Source of the DNA: Plasmodiophora brassicae
Taxonomy: Eukaryota; Endomyxa: Phytomyxea; Phytomyxea; Plasmodiophorida
DNA: 64,000 bases
Assembly: GCA_036867785.1 (NCBI GenBank)
Contig: CP145418.1
Coordinates: 620,001 to 684,000 of the forward strand
Direction of reading: 5' to 3'
Positions 40,804 to 52,419 of the stretch are shown in pieces. The notes below the pieces were generated by a model that saw only the letters and a list, made by a program, of their open reading frames with translations, was not told where the DNA came from and made no database searches. The translations under genes were made by a program, and so were the position numbers. The first letter of the stretch is position 1. The number at the start of each line of letters is the position of its first letter.

Positions 40804-43800
40804 TCACAATCGGCACTGCAGTAGTTCCTGCTTACCAATTGCAACCCTGCGATGACGACAAACAGTTCAGATCCAGCTGGGCCCTGTAGTGTGTCCTAAC
40901 CTGTGAACAGCATCTGGGCCATCCGCGATTCGCAGGCACCGTAACGCAGCCCTGCGCATCGCTGGCGTTCAGAACCGCCCTGAATGTCGTTGGTTGGTGG
41001 CTACCATAAACGAGCTAGGACGGTGTCTTGGCTGACGCCAGCAGCACCGTGCAGTTGGATAGCGCGATCGACAACATTGAGGATGGAGGTCGGGACCGTG
41101 ACCTTCACTTCCGCTAGGAGATGACGCGCGCTCTTGTTACCGTTCGCGTCCATTACGGATGCGGCGGTGAGGATGAGGGAGCGACACTGGTCGATCTCGA
41201 TTCGGCAGGACGCGATATCTTGCTGGACCGCGTCCATGGCAGAGAAGCGCTTCCCGAACGCAGATCGAACTGCCCAATGACATGGTCGGTCGGGTGTGAT
41301 TAGGCCGCAAGCCAGCTTCCAAACCTTTGGCTCGACGGCACATCAGTTCCAGGGCCCTTTCCCCAGCGCCAATAGCTCGCATACAATGATGAATACGTCC
41401 CGGACCTAACCGTGCCTGCCGACAACTCGTCATTTCAGGCCCACATGATCAAATAGCCGAGCGATAGGAAAGAGGACCTGCGAGATCTCGAAACCTTGCC
41501 CGACTCGTCCGATAAGACTGCTCAGCGGAACGCGAACGTTAACGAGGCGTATCTCAGCATGACCTGAATGCAATTGGTACATCGACTTCAACGAGCAGCA
41601 TGTAAGCGCATTACCTTCAGGAGCGTCGTCGTAGCCAAACACGGAAAGGTGCCGGACAACATGTACACCAGGAGTGTCAATTGGGACGAGAACAATCGAC
41701 TGCTGCTTCCAGCGGTCGGTGTGAAGTGGTTCAGTCTTGCCCATGACGATCAAAAGGCGACACGACGGATGCATTGCACCGGAGGTCCACCATTTGCTCC
41801 CGTTAAGCACCCAGCTGTCACCCTCCTATAAAAAGGCAGCATTCATTACCGAATGCAGAAATGGGTCTGACATCAATGGACCGCTTGCCTTTCGGATTGA
41901 GCAATGGACCTGCGTCGCATCGCTGCTGGCGACATGCGGCTCAGTCATGCCAAAGCAGGATCGAATCGATCCATTGAGAAGCGGTTCGAGCCACTGCGAT
42001 TTCTGTTCTGGCGTCCCATACAGAGCAAGGAGCTCCATGTTGCCGGTATCGGGTGCACTGCTGTTGCACGCTTCCGGTGCAAGTAGGATCGACCGTCCCA
42101 TGATTTCACATAGCGGTGCGTATTCCACGTTCGTCAGAGGCTGCGGATTTCTATCGTTCTTGATGGTAAGGAACAAGTTCCAAAGCCCGCGCTTACGAGC
42201 TTCGGCCTTGAGCGTTTCCATAACAGGAGGGACACTCCACCGGTCAGTCGACCCCTGCTGCTGTCGCTCGTACACCGCCTCGGCAGGGTAAATGACTTCA
42301 TCCATAAACTGCAGCAGCCGGGAACGAAGTTCAAAGAAGCGTGAAGAAAAACACTTACGAAACGGCTCCAGCTGCGGTGGGAGATGATCTTTCCGCTGTT
42401 CAGTAGCCAACATCGTCGTACGACGTCCAACCGCAATACCAAGGCGTGCAAGAACGGGACACAGTTCCCCGACAGTCGTCGCATGCGCGGAGGATGCATT
42501 TCCTTGGATGCTTCTCTTCAAGACACTAATCGGAAACGTCACGAAAAACCGTGTGCGAAACGTGCGAACATGATATACCCTTGACAGATAGCTGCCAACC
42601 GAAAGCATGCCAATGCCGAGCATGCGTTAAAAAGTTGCTGATCAAATGGTCTGCCCGTTAGGCGAAGATATGCATATAGCAGGTCGGACTCTGAGGGAAT
42701 GCCATACTGGGGACCCCATCGACCCTACCAGTCAAGATAAGCCGCGGTTTAACGTACAAAACCAGCCTGAAACCTGAATCGAAGGGACAAACGGGGATTT
42801 GGGCATATGGTACATGAGACACAAATAGGAAATGTCGCATATCGATGGGCCCAGTGTGCATAGCTCCCAGTCAAGGATCGCTATGATACTGTCGGGGGAT
42901 GCGAACCGTTAGACGACCTTAGTGAATATAGAGCACGAGCCCACCGATCCTCTGTAGGATGCAGAATACAGTTATCCAGCCGAAAGTCACCTGCACACGG
43001 AACGTCATGCCCCGGTACCAGGTACCACAACGGCACAGTGGAAAGCTTACCATGCACGATAGAGCACTCGGATTCATCAGAGCGCTGTGGTAATTTGTCG
43101 TTCAAGATATTGATGAGCTCGTCAACATCTGGGATTTCGCTGGTTTTAGAAGCTTGGTACTGTCAAACGAGTATATTAACGTATGCGAGTATGCGACGAC
43201 TTTCCGCATGCCAGCATACCTGACGGGTCCATGTATGAACCTGTCGGCGCATGTAACTTTAATGGCGTAAGACCTTTGTTCGCTTGACACAACACAGGAT
43301 ACACATACGTTGTTGGGTCGGGTCCGAAGTCGCTCAGCCCAGCTGCTCGATAGTCAAAGGAGTGCAGGTTGCAGAGAACTCGAAGCAGGTCGGCATATAC
43401 CGCGAATCGGGAGTCGCGCTGCAAACACAAGGAGCCGTCAATGGAATAAGGGTGCAATGCCACCGAGCAGGATGCAAACCGAGAGGGTTGGCAGGGCCGG
43501 ATCTTTGAAGATTCGACCACGGACGTATTCCATGACGAAGAATACGGACCCGATAACCGACGGGTCGGTGCATAAGTGCAACACGTTGGGAACAGGAACG
43601 TTCGACCCCTGAAGGGCTTTCATGATTCGATATTCACGTTCGACGGCATGAGCAGACTGAAGAAGTTTGCCCGGAGGCTTCCGTCGAATAACGAGTTCGG
43701 CTCCCGCTCCAGTTACCAGCAGATAGGTCGGATTGCTGAACGGATTCGGGAAGTACGTCACAAAAGGCAGCCACTCAGGACGGTGTCGCGAATCAAACCT

Positions 43801-44076
43801 CTGCCCATGCACGAACTGCGTCAAGCTCGGGGAGGACGACCTTTCCTGACTAATCACACCCTGGTCGACGAGGTATGCGACAAGTCGACCAACGTCGACG
43901 CCGAGAGCGTCCGGTACGGGACGGGTCTCCTGCATCAAGTCGTTATATGGAACGAGACGGACAAGGTGTTCGAATGGAACTCCGCCGCGTCCCCGTGCCC
44001 TCTTGATATCGTCGCGATGAGTCGATGACCAAACTGGCAAAACAGCAAGGCGTGTGACGTTTTCGACGAATCCCAT
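40804..44076 (-). CDS. ACAD10/11-type protein: aminoglycoside-phosphotransferase-like kinase fused to acyl-CoA dehydrogenase
   Basis: A gene with about ten or more exons, starting [16 protein letters not shown] at 44076. The N-terminal half is an APH/choline-kinase-like domain: [72 protein letters not shown] (a variant of the catalytic loop) and [12 protein letters not shown] (a variant of the magnesium-binding loop). The second half (42600-40804) is an acyl-CoA dehydrogenase: [74 protein letters not shown] and [12 protein letters not shown]. Animal ACAD10/11 have this fusion and use the kinase with the dehydrogenase to catabolise 4-hydroxy fatty acids in mitochondria or peroxisomes. The DWELCTLG region keeps the Asp. 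Exon junctions are only partly placed. Confidence 0.85.
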
Positions 44077-44140
44077 TGAGCGCGCATACAGTAGCCGCTT
44101 GGACTTGTGTTCAATGGATATAGCAAAAGGGATGTGTCGT

Positions 44141-44212
44141 GGGCCCTTCCGCGAATCGAACGCGGGACCATCCCGACCCGAACGGGATATTATGCCACTA
44201 AACCAAAGGGCC
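44141..44212 (-). tRNA. tRNA-Pro, anticodon CGG
   Basis: A 72-nt cloverleaf on the minus strand without intron. Acceptor stem GGCCCTT pairs with AAGGGCC and the discriminator base is C. The anticodon arm is TCCCG-TTCGGGT-CGGGA, giving anticodon CGG (reads CCG, proline). The T arm is CCGCG-TTCGATT-CGCGG. The D arm is GTTTAGTGGCATAAT. All arms close as expected for a eukaryotic tRNA. It lies 64 bp upstream of the ACAD10/11 start on the same strand, so the Met at 44076 is preferred over upstream methionines that would overlap the tRNA. Confidence 0.93.
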
Positions 44213-44479
44213 GCCGAGTGCGCATAGTTGTGCCGACGCGACGATCCCAGGGTGGCACCTTCATCGAGCGAAAGACGCCCCCGACGGTTATTAATGCCTA
44301 CATGCATGGACTACGTTCTGCTCCAAATTCGTAGGGCGACAAAAACTCCATGCACGTGGTTGCACACGGATCCGTTTATACAATGATATCAGACCGCGGT
44401 ACAAGCAGCGGAAAATCGCTGTTCCTGGACAGGTGCGCAGGACACATGTCTCGCTTGTCAAATAGGAGTATTGTCTGTT

Positions 44480-44938
44480 TCAGCGGCTCCACTTGCGCGA
44501 CTTGCATTCTCTACGGCCATACACCCAGCGATTGTGCTCACAGATGGCATACCCAGGACACTTCTTGCAGAACTGCTTCCGGCGTTCAGGACGGCATATT
44601 TTGGGACCGTGGCAGTCCTTGCACTTTGGGGTCATAAGCCACCGAATTCAGGCGGCCCATGGTTGCTTGCGGTCCCTGGTTGACGGCCTGGTTGCCTGCC
44701 TGGTTGCTGATTGCCTGCGCTTTATTTTGCCTTGAGCGTTGGTCATTTTCCTGAACGTTGCCCAAAGTTTGCGCTTTGGCTGGATCCGGGGTCGCACCTC
44801 CGTTTGCATGCTCCATCTTGAGCGCATAAATGACTTCCACATCCAGAGCTGAGGCTTATCTGGCATGCCATCGTTCCAGAAGAAGCATAGTACATCGTCC
44901 CTGAGCGGGTACAGGCGACGCACCAGCACATTCGTCAT
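44480..44938 (-). CDS. Small cysteine-rich, probably zinc-binding protein
   Basis: Proposed three exons. The first starts [15 protein letters not shown] at 44938, runs through [20 protein letters not shown] and ends at a GT after MQTE. A 47-nt intron leads to [20 protein letters not shown] 62-nt intron ending in AAAG near 44625 leads to a basic domain: [19 protein letters not shown], then [14 protein letters not shown], and a stop at 44480. The spacing C-x2-C-x5-C recurs twice and resembles the CxxCGGxxxCxHG zinc repeats widespread in protist and algal proteins. Function is unknown. Only about 100 bp separates its start from the eS17 start on the other strand. Confidence 0.55.
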
Positions 44939-45040
44939 CGTTGTCGTCCAGGTGTCCAATATTAGGGCACCTCACATATCCGTCTACGGAGTCCGTGCGC
45001 AATAACCGTTCCCGTCAATCGATCAGAGTCGGCTGCAGTC

Positions 45041-45513
45041 ATGGTGAGCGTGTTGTTCGTCCCGTGCTTGGTCATGACGGACTGACTATTGTCTTTGTCG
45101 TAAAGGGTCGCGTTCGCACCAAGCTCGTTAAACGCGCTTCGCGCCACATCATCGAGAAGTACTACTCGAAGCTGACTCTTGACTTCGACATCAACAAGAA
45201 GATCGTTGATGAGGTCGCCATTGTTCCGTCGAAGCGCGTGCGCAACAAGATCGCCGGTTACACGACGCATCTGATGAAGCGTATTCAACGCGGGCCGGTC
45301 CGTGGCATTTCGCTGAAGCTTCAGGAGGAAGAGCGCGAACGCCGACTGGATTACGTGCCGGAGAAGTCTGCCATCAACACGTCGTCTATTTCGGTCAGCG
45401 AGGAAGTCAAGGAGATGCTTGAATCCATCAAGTTCGCCGACATCCCCGGTCTGAAGGTGGAGTCCCCTACTCCTGCGTACCAGGGCCGTCCGCAGCGCTC
45501 GCAGCGTGCGTAA
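45041..45513 (+). CDS. RPS17: Small ribosomal subunit protein eS17
   Basis: The initiator ATG (45041-45043) forms the whole coding part of exon 1. A 62-nt GT-AG intron (45044-45105) follows and exon 2 continues [20 protein letters not shown]. The rest matches eS17: [51 protein letters not shown] and [17 protein letters not shown]. Length is 136 residues, normal for the family. eS17 sits at the beak side of the 40S head. Animal eS17 genes also have an intron directly after the start codon, so this position may be ancestral. The promoter is probably shared with the divergent zinc-protein gene. Confidence 0.97.
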
Positions 45514-45835
45514 ATCAGTACATTCTCCGACGACTATAGATTCCAGAGATGCCTAGCTATTCTGTGCTGCGGGAAGCGATGCCCAGCAACGTAGTCTGCC
45601 ACGTTCCGAAGCCATCGTCTACACAGTCTCAGCGACAATGACCCGCTCACGGTGCAGACTGGCCTTGTTCAGACACGCTAGCCGTACATGCCTGCCGTGT
45701 CCCAACGGCGTGGGACGATTGGCTGGTAACGACGATGTTCATAGGCGCACGCGGTTATCATTGTTCAGGACGGCGCCGACACTCATGCTAGACAGGACTT
45801 GCTGTTGTAAGAGTTCCTTGTTATAAATACTCCCT
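45514..45835. other. Convergent intergenic region, nothing recognised
   Basis: 322 bp between the eS17 stop (plus) and the polymerase stop (minus). It should hold both 3' untranslated regions and polyadenylation signals. A plus-strand frame at 45638-45826 has no protein-like features. Confidence 0.45.
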
Positions 45836-47499
45836 TTACTGAGCGTTCTTGGGTGCCAGCGCGCCGTACTCTCTCTTGTTGGGCTCCAGGTAAACTAGCC
45901 CCAGCACGTCGAATATGTCTTTCTCTGTCTTGCAAGGAATACTGGGCCCCAGTATTTCTCTGCCCGTTTCTCCATAACTGGCAGGACGAATCCCATGATC
46001 GCTGAGAGAATAGCCCTTAAAGCAACTCAGGAACGGCCAACACAACAAAGCAGAACGATGCACTAACATGTCGCTTCGCATACAGACGCATGCTCCGAAC
46101 GAAAGCTCCCGTCCCCGAGAAATACAGCAAAGCGAACGGTTCGTCAGCTTTCGTGTATATCTTGATGTCGATCCGGCGATGAGGCGCATCGGGATTCAGC
46201 TGGGCAATCCCCATGTACGTCGACCTTTCGTGAGTCGACGATAAGGACGGTAGCGCAAGATGATCCGTCAGAAGGCCTTGCTCAGACAGGTCGTCCACGA
46301 GGGTAGATAGGATTTCAGCGGGATTATCCATCTTGTCCTCTTCCTCCATCGGTGCTGAACAACCAATAAGCAACAGACCATGCAACGCTGACAGACGCAT
46401 ACTGATAATCATGTCGATATCGCCACATGTTTCGTTGCCGTGCCGATACGACCCGCACGTGATGACTTGCAGCCGGGGCTGTCGCGTCTGCAACGCACGA
46501 CGAACGATCTCGGATATCTGTCCGACCTCGCTTCTCGGTATCCTGACTTGTAATTCGTCGTGCCACTGCAACGACTTTCGAACAGCGCCCGGCACGTCGT
46601 CTTCTTGTCGGACGTCGTCAATTGTTCGGCAGCCACGATCGTACAATTCTTTCGCCGTCTTCAGGCCGACACCCCAAATCGACGTCAGCTCTTTCATCGC
46701 TTGCACCCTCTCATCGCTTTCGAGCCATCGCTGCTTGGCGCAGGTCCCCGTCGCAATAATCTCCTTGATCTTGGTCATGATACTGTCGCCGACATTCTTA
46801 ACGTGCGCATCCACGTCTTCGACGGTTACCAGTGGTACTTGCAATTTCGCCACGACTTTCTGGGCGCGTTCGTAAGCACGCGACCGATAGACCTCACCAA
46901 TCGCCGCCGTCGACGCCGCCAAGCTTCCAAGAACCTCAACAATCTTGGCGTTCTGTCCAGCCTCTTCCAGTGTATCTTCGCTTTCGTCGAGACCGTACTC
47001 ATGGTCAGGCGACTGAGCCGACGAAGACGCAGATGTGGGAGACAGCAAGGCATGATGATTCCTGGACGACGACGTTGGTTCAGGTGCTGCCCTAGGCGGA
47101 GCATCCGGTTCACGACGTTTCCAGAGGAACTGGTCCACCTTCGGCAACCTCTTGTGGCGAAGGGCGTCGGACACCCAATCGGGCGTGACGATTACCGCGT
47201 CTTTCGGTGGCGGGGCGAAATCGGTAACACGAGCACGGCTGCTCATGATCACATGAGTGACATCGGGGCACAGCGACTCGGCGACGCGACCACCTTTGCA
47301 AGACGTCAACAATACCATCGCTGCGTGGGACGCAAGGTGACAAACCGTGGACGGCGATCTGTTTGGACATCAGCGCGCGGCGCTTCATTGTCCAGTCCTC
47401 CGAGAACTGTGGCGACAGGTACACGACGAGCCCACTGAACACGCCCGGGCCCGCGTCGTCGCCGCTACCCGGCGATCTCGTTCGCTTCCTCGCCGGCAT
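45836..47499 (-). CDS. Family X DNA polymerase with N-terminal BRCT domain (pol lambda/mu/TdT-like)
   Basis: Three exons starting MPARKRTRSPGSG at 47499. The BRCT region is split by an intron: VFSGLVVYLSPQFSEDW in exon 1, then VTHVIMSSRARVTDF and AVIVTPDWVSDALRHKRLPK in exon 2. After a serine-rich linker comes the 8-kDa lyase domain (NAKIVEVLGSLAASTAAIGE) with an HhH (LTSIWGVGLKTAKELYDRG). The palm has GSYRHGNETCGDIDMIIS, holding two catalytic aspartates, and HRRIDIKIY with the third. The thumb ends with FSGTGAFVRSMRLYAK, then after an intron SLSDHGIR and IFDVLGLVYLEPNKRE. These polymerases fill gaps in base-excision repair and end joining. BRCT plus lyase favours a lambda-like role. Confidence 0.93.
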
Positions 47500-47786
47500 C
47501 CTGCGACCGCGCTATTATTAATGTCGCCCGCCTCATTCCATGCGACGGGTCGGCCAGCCGCCGACAGTCACAAACAGGCGGCAGCAGCGAATCCCCGCGC
47601 AGCTCTGTCCCGGTGAAGTCATCGCGGCTGCAGTTCTCGGATCAGCGGCCGACAGGACAGTTGTTTTGCGGTCTACTATTGTAGGCAGGTACCGGGTAGA
47701 TTCGCGGGGGGACACCGTCGCTGTTGTGGTGCCCTCCTGCCCCCGAGTGCTGTCGCGCAAGTGGCATCGTGCGCGGTGATGCGCTG

Positions 47787-50358
47787 ATGCTGGCGGTACG
47801 GCGTGCCCAGTTGCCAGACACGCCCGATGTCACCAGCGTGTACGTGGACGATGGGAACCGGACGCTGCTGGTTGGCACGGCGCGTGGCGACCTTGTCGAT
47901 GTCGCGACATCGCGGCGGGTTCATGTCTCGGCGGCGCCGATCGCCCAGGTGTTTGTCGTACGGGCGCCAGTTGCCATTGTTGTCGACGCGAGCAATGCCG
48001 TGCATGCGGTGGATACCGAGACGATGACGGTATCACGCGACGATGCTGTTCCGATCGGGTCTGGTAATCGCGTGTACGCCATCGCATGCCATGCTGATCG
48101 TCTAGCGGTCATATGCGGCGGCCCTTCTCGAATTCGATGTCACGTCCTGTCGCTGTCGCCAACAGCCAGGTCGTCATGGACGCTCACTCATGAAGCATCC
48201 CTTCGTGGCATTGCTGAATCCGACCTGCCTTCTATAGCGTCGTCGATGACAATGCATGACGATGATATTTTTATTGGGGCCCCTGCTCAGTACGTCCGCC
48301 TTGGGCTTCGTCCCGATGGCAATATCGACGTCGTTCCGTTCTCGTCGATTCCGGTCCAAGGTGTTGTGCCAATCTGCGAGCTGGTCCCATCGCATCGACA
48401 GGTGCTCGTCTCGACGAGTTCCCGAATCGGCCTGTTCGTCACCTGCGATGGTATGCCATGCCCTGAACGAATGCCGTTGGCATGGACCCATGCCCCAGAT
48501 GCGGTTCGTTTCTGTGCCGACCTTGCTGTTGCCATCATTGCTTCCGCGATGCGGATCGAGGTGTTCACGGTGGCCAAGTCTCAACTCGTGCAGTGCATCG
48601 ATCTCTCTGCGGCCGACACCCCCTCTGAAACGTCTGCGCTGGCTGTGTCCTTGCAACGGCATCCCAGCATTGCTGCCGTTGCTGCTGGGACGCATGGTGC
48701 GGTTCTAGAGCAGATGTCGTTAGAGGAAGAGATATCTTCGTATGTCGACGCTCTTCGTGTGGACGCTGCAGTGAAAGCGTTAGGATCGGACCCTGGCAAA
48801 CCCGCTTTGAACGCACTTAACCTTCGCCTCGCATCGGCTATGTTTCACCATTTGCTGTTCGCCGATGCTCTTGCCCGTCTTGACAATCCGCGTGATGTCC
48901 TGGCCCTGTATCCTCGAATAGCGTCCCCATATGCACCATCGTCGTCGCCATTCTCATCTCTGACGGATCTAGTTCAAGCGGGGAAAGAACGGCTTCGATC
49001 TCGAATTGACACACTGGATTTCCCTCGTCAGCGACTACTGGATCTATGCGCGCTCCCAACGGAGACTCTCGTACAACGTGCTCTGGCGACCTTGGGTAGC
49101 CGGCTTTGGGCTTTTCGAGACAGGGGTCCATCCAGTGAAGTCAGGAGCAGCGAGTTCCCGAAACGCCCTCCTCGAGATATCAAAGCAACGCATGAAGATG
49201 CGTTGTTAATTGACACAACTCTACTGAAGATCGCTGTTATCCTCCCAACAGGCTTGCTTCCATACTCGCTTGAGGAACTGCTCCTTCCGCACAATTCCTG
49301 CCTGGAGTCGCATGTTCTCACCTTCCTGTCGGAGAAACAAGCCTGGGATGCACTTGGCCTATTCCATCAGTCCAAAGGCGAGCATCGTCGAGCTCTTGCT
49401 GTTTGGGCTGAGTCAAGAACGGAAGCGGCCTTACAATCATCAGTCGCGCTGATGTCGACACTGGGCCCGACCCACCCATTGATCCTGGAATTCGCTCCTT
49501 GGTGCCTGGAAACGAATGCCAGCAATGCTATTCGAGTACTTTCCGGTGCACACGGGCGATGGACGAGCGTTCTCACGTTCTTAAGAAACCTGAACGATCC
49601 AGGCCTTCCATTGCTGTATTTGCGGTTTCTGGTTCGCGAAGAACGTTGCATGGATCCTGCTGCTCACACGGCACTTGCTCAAGCATTGATCGCTGCGCTG
49701 CCTTCGACAAAAGAAGAGTTGTATCAGTTTCTCGGTTCGTCGGATTGTCTGTACAACGGCGCCGTTATTCTCCAACATCTTCAGTCCGATCAATACGCCG
49801 AAAGGATTGTTGTCCTTCGCCGTCTCGGTGCTCACGATCGGGCTTTGCGCACGCTTTTCGATGAGCTTCACGATGTTGATGGCGCCATTCAATATGCAGA
49901 AGCCAACAACGCTATCTTACACATGGCTAGCATCGCCCTTCCGTCTGCCGATCGCGACCTACGCTTGCGAATCCTTCTGCTACTCAGTCGTCATGCACGC
50001 GAACTCGACCCGATGGCGGTACTGAACGTTCTTCCTGAGGATCTGCAAGTTACGGACGTGGGCGGCTTGCTGAATCGTATCATTCCAGCGATGCTAACGC
50101 GGAGGAGATTTGCTCAGGTTGAGAGAAATCTCCATCGGATACAAAGAGTGAATGTAAGTGCCTTCGGATCTGCCGGATGCTGTGCATGATGATTGATGAC
50201 CGAATTCGTTTGCGCAGATCGAACGAGAATTGTTAGAGGCCCAGCGTCACCAGGTTCGAATCGACGCGAGCACCGTCTGCCGCGTATGCCACAAGCACAT
50301 TGGCGTTCAACCTTTCACCGTCAGTGGGTCCCGCATCTTCCATTATCAGTGCCGGTAG
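47787..50358 (+). CDS. VPS39/TGFBRAP1-type subunit of HOPS/CORVET
   Basis: The first ATG in the open frame is at 47787 (MLAVRRAQLP); upstream extension would need a TTG start. Exon 1 runs to 50153; a 64-nt intron (50154-50217) joins to a short last exon ending at 50358. The protein is about 836 residues. The N-terminal third is a CNH-like beta-propeller (SVYVDDGNRTLLVGTARGDL). The middle and C-terminal parts are helical solenoid (AWDALGLFHQSKGEHRRALA, HTALAQALIAALPSTKEELY). The C-terminus has a zinc-finger-like VCRVCHKHIGVQPFTV and HYQC, the Vps39/TRAP1 domain-2 signature. VPS39 and TGFBRAP1 bind Rab GTPases and tether late or early endosomes. I cannot decide between the two. Confidence 0.85.
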
Positions 50359-50477
50359 AATCTATGCATTCATCCCGTAAACCCAATACACTATAAATCC
50401 GCCCATTGCTCATGTGCCATGCAGCAGCAACTGTTTGTCGAAGCAAATTCACATGTACTACGTATGACCGACGGTAT

Positions 50478-51622
50478 TCACGAACGACCGGCATTCTCCA
50501 GATGCAAGATCGTTCGATGTCGCACCTGATGAAAGATGGCCACGAGAGCAACGAGTTGAATGCGCTGCGACGTCTCCTGAGCCAGGCGAGCTTCAAGTTG
50601 GGCTAACTGCGACACGGCATACGCAAGGACGTGCGCCGGCAAGTCTTCGACGGCACATACAAGCGGCACCAGCCGTGCGACAATGTCGCTCAACGACAGC
50701 CCACTTGTCTCGAGAAGCGCACGAAGGTTGGCATGTGCCTCTTCTACAGATCCCCGCCGTTAGACGCATTGAATATAAACCAGGAGCCCGTTACGAGGCG
50801 ACATACTGAATTGGGCGTTGAGCAGCTGGTTCAGCGTGAACTCGATATCCTCCGGAGACGGGGTCCCAGTACACGAATGGACCGTCTGAGGAGTGACCCT
50901 ACCACTGCTGGCATGGACGGTCTGGAGCGTGTTCAAGATCTTTCGCATGTCGCCGCCGCTGAGCTCTACAATGGCGTCAGCGCCGTCGGAAGTCATCTCG
51001 ACGCGTTCCGCCTCGGCAACTCGCTGTAATTGTGCACGGCAGTCCTCGGGCGACAGAGGAGCGAACCGGAACTTCGTGCAGCGCGACTGTAAGGCCGGGA
51101 TGATCTTGTTCGTATAGTTGGCAATCAGGCAGAACCTGGTCGTTCTGCTATACTGCTCAATAACCCGACGAAGAGCCATCTGCGCATCCGACGTCATCGC
51201 ATCCGCCTATAGCATAACAGTCAGGTCCCAGTCGTTTCCCAGATTGCTGTGGCGCGTACCTCATCGAGGATCACGAGTTTACAGCCGGAATTGAAAATCT
51301 GTTGCGTCGACGCGAACGTCTTGATCTGGTTGCGAACGACGTTGATGCCGCGTTCATCACTGGCGTTGAGCTCCAGCACCATGGACGACAGGCGCTTCGG
51401 GCCATAGAGCCGCCGCGCGCACGCCAGGATCGTCGACGTCTTGCCGGTGCCGGGCGGGCCGTAGAACAGCAAATGCGGCAGGCGGCGCTCGTCGATCAAC
51501 TTCGTGATCGTATTCACGATGTGCGCCTGCGACACAATCCCATCCAGCGACGTCGGGCGGTAGACCTCAACCCAGGGCAAGGTGCTCGCCGGGCGGGCCT
51601 CCGCCTTCCCGTTCGCCGCCAT
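50478..51622 (-). CDS. RFC5: Replication factor C small subunit (RFC5 / yeast Rfc3 type)
   Basis: Three exons. Exon 1 starts at 51622 and holds LPWVEVYRPTSLDGIVSQ, Walker A LLFYGPPGTGKTSTILACAR, LNASDERGINVVR, and the start of the Walker B block (KLVILDE). Intron 51207-51259 (53 nt) splits LDE from ADAMTSDAQMALRRV. Exon 2 has sensor-1 FCLIANYTNKIIPALQSRCT and LSGGDMRKILNTLQTVH. A phase-1 intron (GTAACGG to CTGTAG) joins SMSPQ to EAHANLRALLETSG. The C-terminal collar helices end HRTILHLENAGRS. SRC, DEAD and sensor motifs are intact. RFC loads the PCNA clamp at primer ends. LPWVExYRP at the N-terminus matches human RFC5. Confidence 0.95.
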
Positions 51623-52152
51623 CTACTGCGTGCGGCAGGTCTGGCAACCAAGGCCCTTTTGGCGTTGATCGGACCGGCAACCGCCGCGCCAGGCCATCCG
51701 TGATCTACCTATCCGTCCATCCCGATTCCTGACGTGGCCGACCGCCCCATTCAGGTTTCATCCCGAGCTGCCGGATCCCACCGGTGTCTGCTGTTCGCCA
51801 TCTTGACAGCCTGGGACACAACGCATATACAAAATTGCACGCCGGCGAGGGGGGACCAAGTCGTCTCTGGTGTTCTGGTCTGGACGATGTTGTCCGAGAA
51901 CGTTCTCGTATGTACGTACTCATGAGCTAGAACGTTCCGCTAAACTGGTGAGCCAGACTAGTCGGGAAACACGATCTCGGATCACGAGACAGGGTGAGTG
52001 CGGCGGCGATGGCGGTTGTGTCCGGGCTGTCGGATTCAATCGAGCGGCACATACCCATCGTTAGATCCCGATTGTCAGATTCACGTCAAGACGTAACCGT
52101 ACAGCCTGCGAGCCAGCTGCACTGCTTGCTCGGGAATTTCAGTCGTCGAGAA
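51623..52152. other. Intergenic region upstream of the second thaumatin-like gene
   Basis: 530 bp with no supported gene. A perfect GAGAACGTTCTC palindrome at about 51897-51908 is HSE-like, and a GAACGTTC follows near 51942. A GTACGTAC palindrome lies between them. These resemble the elements upstream of the first thaumatin-like gene. Confidence 0.45.
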
Positions 52153-52274
52153 CCATTGCGGGGAAGAACACGTTGATTGCGGGCTGTGGCGGTCGAAGCA
52201 ATGAGACGAAAATTCGAGGTTAACCGAGAGCGTTCTGGAAGAGACTACGTACCAGCTGGGCGATGAGGTGCGCT
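52153..52274. repeat. Repeat copy 2, upstream of TLP-2
   Basis: Reverse-complement match to 1-120 (see that entry). It ends about 145 bp before the TLP-2 start and 12 bp before a TATA-like box. Conservation of noncoding sequence at this level suggests a recent duplication of promoter and gene together. Confidence 0.85.
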
Positions 52275-52275
52275 A

Positions 52276-52294
52276 GAACATTCTGGCATAAATA
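52276..52294 (+). promoter_or_regulatory. GAACATTC element plus TATA-like box for TLP-2
   Basis: GAACATTC at 52276-52283 is followed by CATAAATA at 52287-52294, about 126 bp upstream of the ATG at 52420. The GAACATTC core also occurs upstream of TLP-1. Role is inferred from position and sharing only. Confidence 0.4.
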
Positions 52295-52419
52295 TGTACT
52301 TTGTCGTCAACATTGCTAGCAATCGTCGACCGATGGTCAGTCAATCTGTTATTTGCTGCCTGGTCATCGGATCAAAAGACTCATAATATTCGGAAGACGT
52401 TCCAGTGACAGCTTTCAAT

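Noticed and set aside
50250-50275. B-box-like GGTTCGAATC suggesting a tRNA
   Set aside because: It lies within the last exon of the VPS39-like gene (HQVRIDASTVC), and no cloverleaf can be drawn around it.
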